From Candidatus Fibrimonadaceae bacterium (lineage in GTDB: Bacteria; Fibrobacterota; Fibrobacteria; Fibrobacterales; Fibrobacteraceae), in the NCBI GenBank assembly GCA_031281275.1, contig JAITFP010000025.1, positions 1 to 43,364 on the forward strand: a stretch of 43,364 bases of DNA. Reading direction: 5' to 3'. The position numbers were made by a program, and so were the translations under genes. Positions 39,726 to 43,364 of the stretch are shown piece after piece. The notes under the pieces are model-generated. The model was not told where the DNA came from. It was given only the letters and a program-made list of their open reading frames with translations, and did not search any database. Position 1 is the stretch's first letter, and every line of letters starts with the position of its first letter.

Positions 39726-40945
39726 ATCAATATAGACTTTGCCGGAATCTTTGATAGAAAATCTCGTATATAAATATGCTCCACACCTTCGTAAGTGTTT
39801 TCAAAAGACTTATCGGCAGAAATTACGATTTTTGGGTAGTTATCTTTGATTTTCAATAGATTTCCAAATTCCCTGTCAATGGTTTCTGCTTTGGATAATT
39901 CCATTGCTACTTGCACATAAAGGGTTTCACCATTCTTTGAACACACAAAATCAACCTCTTCGGATTGCAAAATTCCAACTTTTACATCATAACCGCAGAA
40001 TAGCAGATGATTAAAAACCACATTTTCCAAACGCATAGCTCGGTCTTGCAGTTTGTAACCTACTATTGCATTTCTTATTCCCATATTTTCAAAATAATAT
40101 TTTTCACCACGTTCAAATAATTTTTTCCCTACAATATCGTATCTATCAACCTTGTGAATCACAAAGGCATCTAAAAGAGCAGAGATATATTCAATAACCT
40201 GATTTGTGGAAATTTCGGTGCGTTGATTTTTTAAATAATCGCTTATGCTTTTTGAGGAAAATAGATTACCTACATTTCCAGCCAAATATTTTACCAACTG
40301 TTCCAAAAAAACCGTATTTCTTATTTTTTTGCGAGCTATAACATCTTTCAAAATAATGGTGGAATAAACACTGTTCAAATATTCCCTTATAATTTCTTCT
40401 TCAAAAGGCAAATGAATCAAGTAAGGCATACCGCCATAGCGAACATATTTTTCCAAAGAATCATCGTTATTTTCCAATTTGTGAAACTGCAAAAATTCCA
40501 TATAAGACAAGCTGTGAATTGTAAATTCAATATAACGCCCACCGAGTTCATTGGCTAAATCGCCCGAAAGCATATCGGAATTGCTTCCTGTTATGTAAAT
40601 ATCGTTGTTATTCTTTAACAACAGAGATTTTATGGTTTTATGAAAATCCTTTATCAACTGAATTTCGTCAATAAATATGTAATTCATTTTGTTTTTCACA
40701 GATACAGTGGCTAAATATTTGTCTAAATCGTGATAATCGCAAATATTGTCAAAGGCAATATCTTCTTTGCTTATGTAAATTATATTTGCCTTTGGCTCAT
40801 TTTTTTTAATTTCGTTTATAAGCTGGAACAAAATATAACTTTTGCCAACCCTGCGATGCCCAGTCAGCACTTTGGTTATGTTTTTACCTATAAACGGCTT
40901 TATCTTGCTTACATACATAGCTCTGCTATAGACTTTTTTTTGCAT
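39722..40945 (-). CDS. AAA-family ATPase with DUF4143
   Basis: 407 residues. The N-terminal P-loop is variant (LTGHRRVGKSYILFQL); Walker B is NYIFIDEIQLI; sensor-like ITGSNSDML follows. The C-terminus from about residue 210 is DUF4143 (KYLAGNVGNLFSSKSISDYLK, YYFENMGIRNAIVGYK, LENVVFNHLLFCGYDVKVG, EVDFVC) with a restriction-nuclease-like ExDFV block. These ATPases are abundant in gut bacteria, in many copies per genome, and have no settled role. GAGGAG precedes the ATG. Two copies of a 22-bp palindromic repeat lie just upstream. Confidence 0.92.
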   Translation of the reverse strand: MQKKVYSRAMYVSKIKPFIGKNITKVLTGHRRVGKSYILFQLINEIKKNEPKANIIYISKEDIAFDNICDYHDLDKYLATVSVKNKMNYIFIDEIQLIKDFHKTIKSLLLKNNNDIYITGSNSDMLSGDLANELGGRYIEFTIHSLSYMEFLQFHKLENNDDSLEKYVRYGGMPYLIHLPFEEEIIREYLNSVYSTIILKDVIARKKIRNTVFLEQLVKYLAGNVGNLFSSKSISDYLKNQRTEISTNQVIEYISALLDAFVIHKVDRYDIVGKKLFERGEKYYFENMGIRNAIVGYKLQDRAMRLENVVFNHLLFCGYDVKVGILQSEEVDFVCSKNGETLYVQVAMELSKAETIDREFGNLLKIKDNYPKIVISADKSFENTYEGVEHIYIRDFLSKIPAKSILI

Positions 40946-40960
40946 ATTTCACGCTCCTCG

Positions 40961-41022
40961 TATTTTAAGTATGATTAAAATACACATATAAAATAGTAAA
41001 TATTTTAAGTATGATTAAAATA
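40961..41022. repeat. Two 22-bp palindromic direct repeats upstream of the DUF4143 ATPase
   Basis: The same 22-nt sequence occurs at 40961-40982 and 41001-41022, exactly 40 bp apart. Each copy is an inverted repeat, TATTTTAA-GTATGA-TTAAAATA. Identical palindromes in tandem just upstream of a start codon look like operators; a minus-strand -10 (TATTTT) would lie between them. Confidence 0.8.
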
Positions 41023-41065
41023 TGCTGTTGTTCTTAGGGCGTTTTAGGGGATATTTGGAATTTTG

Positions 41066-41071
41066 TATATT
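41066..41071 (+). promoter_or_regulatory. -10 element of the 41078 gene
   Basis: TTTTGTATATT with TATATT at 41066-41071, 6 nt before the ATG at 41078. Confidence 0.5.
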
Positions 41072-41077
41072 TATGTT

Positions 41078-41332
41078 ATGAATATGACTACAGCATACCG
41101 CACTACCTGTATTCCTAAAGATAATAGGCTTGATGCTATTATACCAAACGAATACATTGGGCGCGAAATTGAAGTTGTAATATATCCTCTTTATGATGAG
41201 CCTAAATATAATGCCGAGACGTTGGCTGCTATGCAGGAAGTTCGGGATATAAGGGCTGGGAAAATAAAGACTAAACGCTACAATACTGTTGAAGAAATGG
41301 AAGCAGATCTTGATGCGGAAGAAGACGAATAA
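41078..41332 (+). CDS. Small antitoxin-like protein
   Basis: 84 residues from ATG 41078, which sits 6 nt after TATATT (ATG 41084 is an alternative). The N-terminus (YRTTCIPKDNRLDAIIPNEYIGREIEVVIYPL) is strand-rich, as in a small DNA-binding swapped-hairpin; the C-terminus (ETLAAMQEVRDIRAGKIKTKRYNTVEEMEADLDAEEDE) is helical and acidic, like the toxin-binding ends of RelB-type antitoxins. No toxin gene follows: the next plus-strand stretch has no reading frame of that kind. I call it antitoxin-like from composition only. Confidence 0.6.
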   Translation: MNMTTAYRTTCIPKDNRLDAIIPNEYIGREIEVVIYPLYDEPKYNAETLAAMQEVRDIRAGKIKTKRYNTVEEMEADLDAEEDE

Positions 41333-41391
41333 TGTTAAAACTTGAAACTTCTTATTTCTCCCGATTCTAGGATTAACAGGATTTGTTGTTT

Positions 41392-42045
41392 TTATTGCGA
41401 GTGAGCAGCTAAATATTTAGAAATAAGTTCATTAGCAGCTTCTAGTTCCGATATGAATTTAGCTGGATTTGTACCATAATTTATAACTTTACTATAATGC
41501 AGAACTTTATAACAATGTAAATCATAATCGCCAAATTTTCCGCTTTTAGTTTCAATATTATTTTCTTTTTTTGGTGTTTGGTCTTTCAATAGATTTTCAA
41601 AAGTTTTCTTACCAAAACAAACTACAAAATATTCTTTTTTACCCAAAATTTTCAATTGTTCTTTAAATATTTCAATATCATTATCGCTAATTTCAACCTC
41701 ATTTTCAGTTCCTTTTTCTGTTTGAGAAATATCGGTCATATATGCCCCTTTTAAAGCTTCGCATTTAGAAATGGATTCTCTTAAAAAAATATCTGCATCG
41801 CTTCCATCGTGAAAATTATAGAAAGGTTTTAGTTCTCTAGACGGATTATATTTAGGCTCAGATGGATTAAGCCCTAGCAAAATAACATTGTTTTTAAGAT
41901 TTCCTAAGTTTTCTTCGATATTTTTATTAACATATTCTTTTCTTTTCTCATCGCTAAGCCAAACAGCAAAGCTGGCTGTTTTAATATTTTTCAATTTTTT
42001 CAATTTCTCTTCGGTTATTTGTGAGTTCGTAGAGTTATTGCTCAT
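41392..42045 (-). CDS. Hypothetical protein, possible uracil-DNA-glycosylase fold
   Basis: 217 residues, no signal peptide, very AT-rich coding sequence. NVILLGLNPSEPKYNPSRELKPFYNFHDG resembles the GLNPS-type motif with nearby Phe/Asn seen in the UDG/DUF1643 superfamily, followed by GAYMTDIS and YFVVCFGKKTFENLL, which fits alternating strands and helices, and a late HYSKVINYGTNPAKF block where a catalytic His might lie. This is fold-level guesswork. It is flanked by an antitoxin-like gene and a FISUMP gene and may be an acquired gene. Confidence 0.55.
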   Translation of the reverse strand: MSNNSTNSQITEEKLKKLKNIKTASFAVWLSDEKRKEYVNKNIEENLGNLKNNVILLGLNPSEPKYNPSRELKPFYNFHDGSDADIFLRESISKCEALKGAYMTDISQTEKGTENEVEISDNDIEIFKEQLKILGKKEYFVVCFGKKTFENLLKDQTPKKENNIETKSGKFGDYDLHCYKVLHYSKVINYGTNPAKFISELEAANELISKYLAAHSQ

Positions 42046-42144
42046 CTTCTCTTCTTCCTATGCTTCTCCGCTTGGTTGTTTACCCTTGCCAATTCTCCGC
42101 AGAAAAATGAGATTTAGCAAGGTTTTTGCACCACTGCAAATTTT

Positions 42145-43209
42145 TTAGTCCTTCAAGCAACGGACACTGAACAGGTATTCCTTATGGTCGGTGTCGACGA
42201 ACACGAACTCGTGGCGCACGCCCCGGATGCAAGCGCGGTCGCCGCTGCAATCACTGGCACTCAACCAGTAGCCGATGTCGCCGACATCGTCGAAGTAGCT
42301 GATGTCGCCACCATAACTGCCGTAGCCGCCCGGCAGGGCAGAAAATCCATACGTGTCCTCGCCATTGCCAGATTTTCCGTCGTAATCATTCCATCCGTTC
42401 GTTGCCTTTAATTTTGTTCCCGCACCATTACAATTGCTATCGTCAGTACAGCTAGGATTGATGAATTTTATCAAAACGTTCCAATCCGCATTACTTAGCA
42501 AATGCCAGCCAGTTGGGCAAATACCCTGATGCTTTGCTTTTATTTGCCCAGAGCAATAACGGCGGTTGCAGCTATCAGGCAGTGCCATTGCTGTTGCCCA
42601 ATTATAAAGCCTGCCGTAGGTATCGCAGGTCGTAGTATTCGCATCACTTAGAGTGCTACCATTGCCACACTTGCTACCACTTGCATTGTAGTTTAAATTA
42701 CGCTTGAACCAAGTTTGTGTGCCAATTACAACCGTTTGATAAGTCTCGCCTCCGTAAGTTACAGAAGTACCGTAAATAATTTCAGATTGAGTTAGTACAG
42801 AACTTGAACTTGATACAACGGAGCTACTGCTTGGCTTTGAGCTTGACGAAGATACTGTCACAGAGCTAGAACTTGGCACAGAACTAGAACTTGGCGTGGA
42901 ATTAGAACTTGGCACAACAACAGAGCTACTGCTTGGCGATGCGCTGGAACTGCTACTCTGCCTTGCACTTGACGAAGACAATGTCGTTACCACCGTAGAG
43001 CTAGAACTTGGCACAACAACAGAGCTACTGCTGAACGATTCTTCGGAACTGCTGCTCTGCCTTGCGCTTGACAAAGGCTCTTTATCAGAACTGGAACTGG
43101 ATTTCCCGACATAGTTAGGACTACCCGGATCTTCTGGGTTGTTGCGTTCAACAGATACGCAGGAAACGAAAAAAAACACTGCTGCGAACAGAGAAAATCT
43201 CAAAACCAT
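42145..43209 (-). CDS. FISUMP-domain lipoprotein with poly-serine linker
   Basis: 354 residues. I start at ATG 43209: it gives a lipoprotein signal (MVLRFSLFAAVFFFVSC, Cys17) and overlaps the stop of the upstream partial gene, while a start at 43299 would lie inside that gene in another frame. Residues 36-145 are a Ser-rich linker with V, P and T; residues 155-354 are the FISUMP domain (YQTVVIGTQTWFKRNLNY, YGRLYNWATAM, HQGICPTGWHLLSNADWNVL, TYGFSALPGGY, SVRCLKD). Probably a surface-exposed lipoprotein. The part coding for the last 50 residues is much richer in GC than the rest, which suggests gene conversion with another copy. Confidence 0.9.
   Translation of the reverse strand: MVLRFSLFAAVFFFVSCVSVERNNPEDPGSPNYVGKSSSSSDKEPLSSARQSSSSEESFSSSSVVVPSSSSTVVTTLSSSSARQSSSSSASPSSSSVVVPSSNSTPSSSSVPSSSSVTVSSSSSKPSSSSVVSSSSSVLTQSEIIYGTSVTYGGETYQTVVIGTQTWFKRNLNYNASGSKCGNGSTLSDANTTTCDTYGRLYNWATAMALPDSCNRRYCSGQIKAKHQGICPTGWHLLSNADWNVLIKFINPSCTDDSNCNGAGTKLKATNGWNDYDGKSGNGEDTYGFSALPGGYGSYGGDISYFDDVGDIGYWLSASDCSGDRACIRGVRHEFVFVDTDHKEYLFSVRCLKD
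42795..43105 (-). repeat. Poly-serine linker repeats
   Basis: DNA encoding runs of four or five Ser separated by short V/P/T/A spacers, with repeated words such as SSSSVVVPSS and ARQSSSS twice. The units are less regular than those at 30744-31007. Confidence 0.8.
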
Positions 43210-43364
43210 ATATGCACCCCCATGCCCGAAGCCAAAATCACCCCTCCAATAACATAAAACGCATTCCGCTTGGTCCGGCTGCTTTCCACATCTTTCCATA
43301 CACTCACGTAAAAATCGCCTTCATGCCCCTTCTCATTGTATTTATCAAAAGCATCCTTCGTCTC
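43200..43364 (-). CDS. C-terminal fragment of an envelope protein, cut by window edge
   Basis: The minus strand reads 54 residues from the right edge to TGA at 43202-43200: a hydrophilic stretch (KDAFDKYNEKGHEGDFYVSVWKDVESSRTKRN) and then a terminal membrane-like helix (AFYVIGGVILASGMGVHIWF). The KYN-KG element after a membrane segment is the tail I would expect for the family of the left-edge gene, which is cut shortly after such a segment. The stop overlaps the FISUMP ATG (ATGGTTTTGA), so the two are co-expressed. Confidence 0.6.
   Translation of the reverse strand, partial: ETKDAFDKYNEKGHEGDFYVSVWKDVESSRTKRNAFYVIGGVILASGMGVHIWF

Noticed and set aside
40961-41022. Two direct repeats 40 bp apart considered as a minimal CRISPR or plasmid iteron
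   Set aside because: Only two copies, palindromic inside, and no replication or cas gene; an operator pair fits better.

Overview
The window looks like chromosomal DNA of a Fibrobacter-like bacterium (phylum Fibrobacterota). The basis is two lipoproteins ending in the FISUMP domain (Fibrobacter succinogenes major paralogous domain), poly-serine linkers on surface lipoproteins, a CE6-type acetylesterase, a GH94 cello/chito-oligosaccharide phosphorylase, and at least nine lipoproteins and several outer-membrane barrels. The DNA is AT-rich and very compact: no stretch without a gene exceeds 300 bases, neighbours often overlap by 4 nt, and three convergent gene pairs share their stop codons.

Layout. 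1-5178 (minus): tRNA-Gly(CCC), GH94 phosphorylase, lspA, a DUF5610-like gene, recR, then a truncated lipoprotein-like gene at the left edge. 5221-6459 (plus): glyA, facing the tRNA across a perfect 36-bp palindrome. 6456-9297 (minus): a Tat-type aldo/keto reductase and a NapH/NapG-like iron-sulfur fusion. 9347-13598 (plus, with one minus gene): small lipoproteins, two with DUF4349. 13595-14701: proB. 14698-16421 (minus): tRNA-Ser(GCT) and two duplicated barrel proteins. 16510-17859: frr and a leucine-rich-repeat protein. 17944-24475: a duplicated pair of SGNH esterase genes plus an MBOAT acyltransferase, a probable surface-glycan or peptidoglycan O-acylation operon. 24597-26759: a UvrD-like helicase read through into a PlsC acyltransferase. 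27018-29835 (minus): tRNA-Gln, rplY, an MlaF-like ATPase, pth, and a FISUMP lipoprotein. 29877-33758 (minus): CE6-like esterase, acyl-ACP thioesterase, htpG. 33827-34758 (plus): Rrf2 regulator and an unknown gene. 34767-35547 (minus): ExbD/ExbB. 35592-39725 (plus): two envelope proteins, rplU, rpmA, an Omp85-like barrel. 39722-43364: a DUF4143 ATPase, an antitoxin-like gene, a possible UDG-fold protein, a second FISUMP lipoprotein and a truncated gene at the right edge.

The strongest unlisted signal is in the promoters. A -10 element of the form TTTYTATATT recurs at fixed distances: 6-7 nt before the start codon of seven protein genes (implying leaderless mRNAs) and 11-12 nt before the mature 5' end of all three tRNAs. 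At four divergent pairs two such elements face away from each other as an inverted repeat; at glyA/tRNA-Gly the symmetry is perfect over 36 bp. All three tRNAs head protein-coding operons. Other points of interest are the helicase-PlsC junction at an A7 run, the LysM insert in only one SGNH paralogue, the internal Tat motif in the iron-sulfur protein, and a tRNA-Gly with C at the normally invariant U55.
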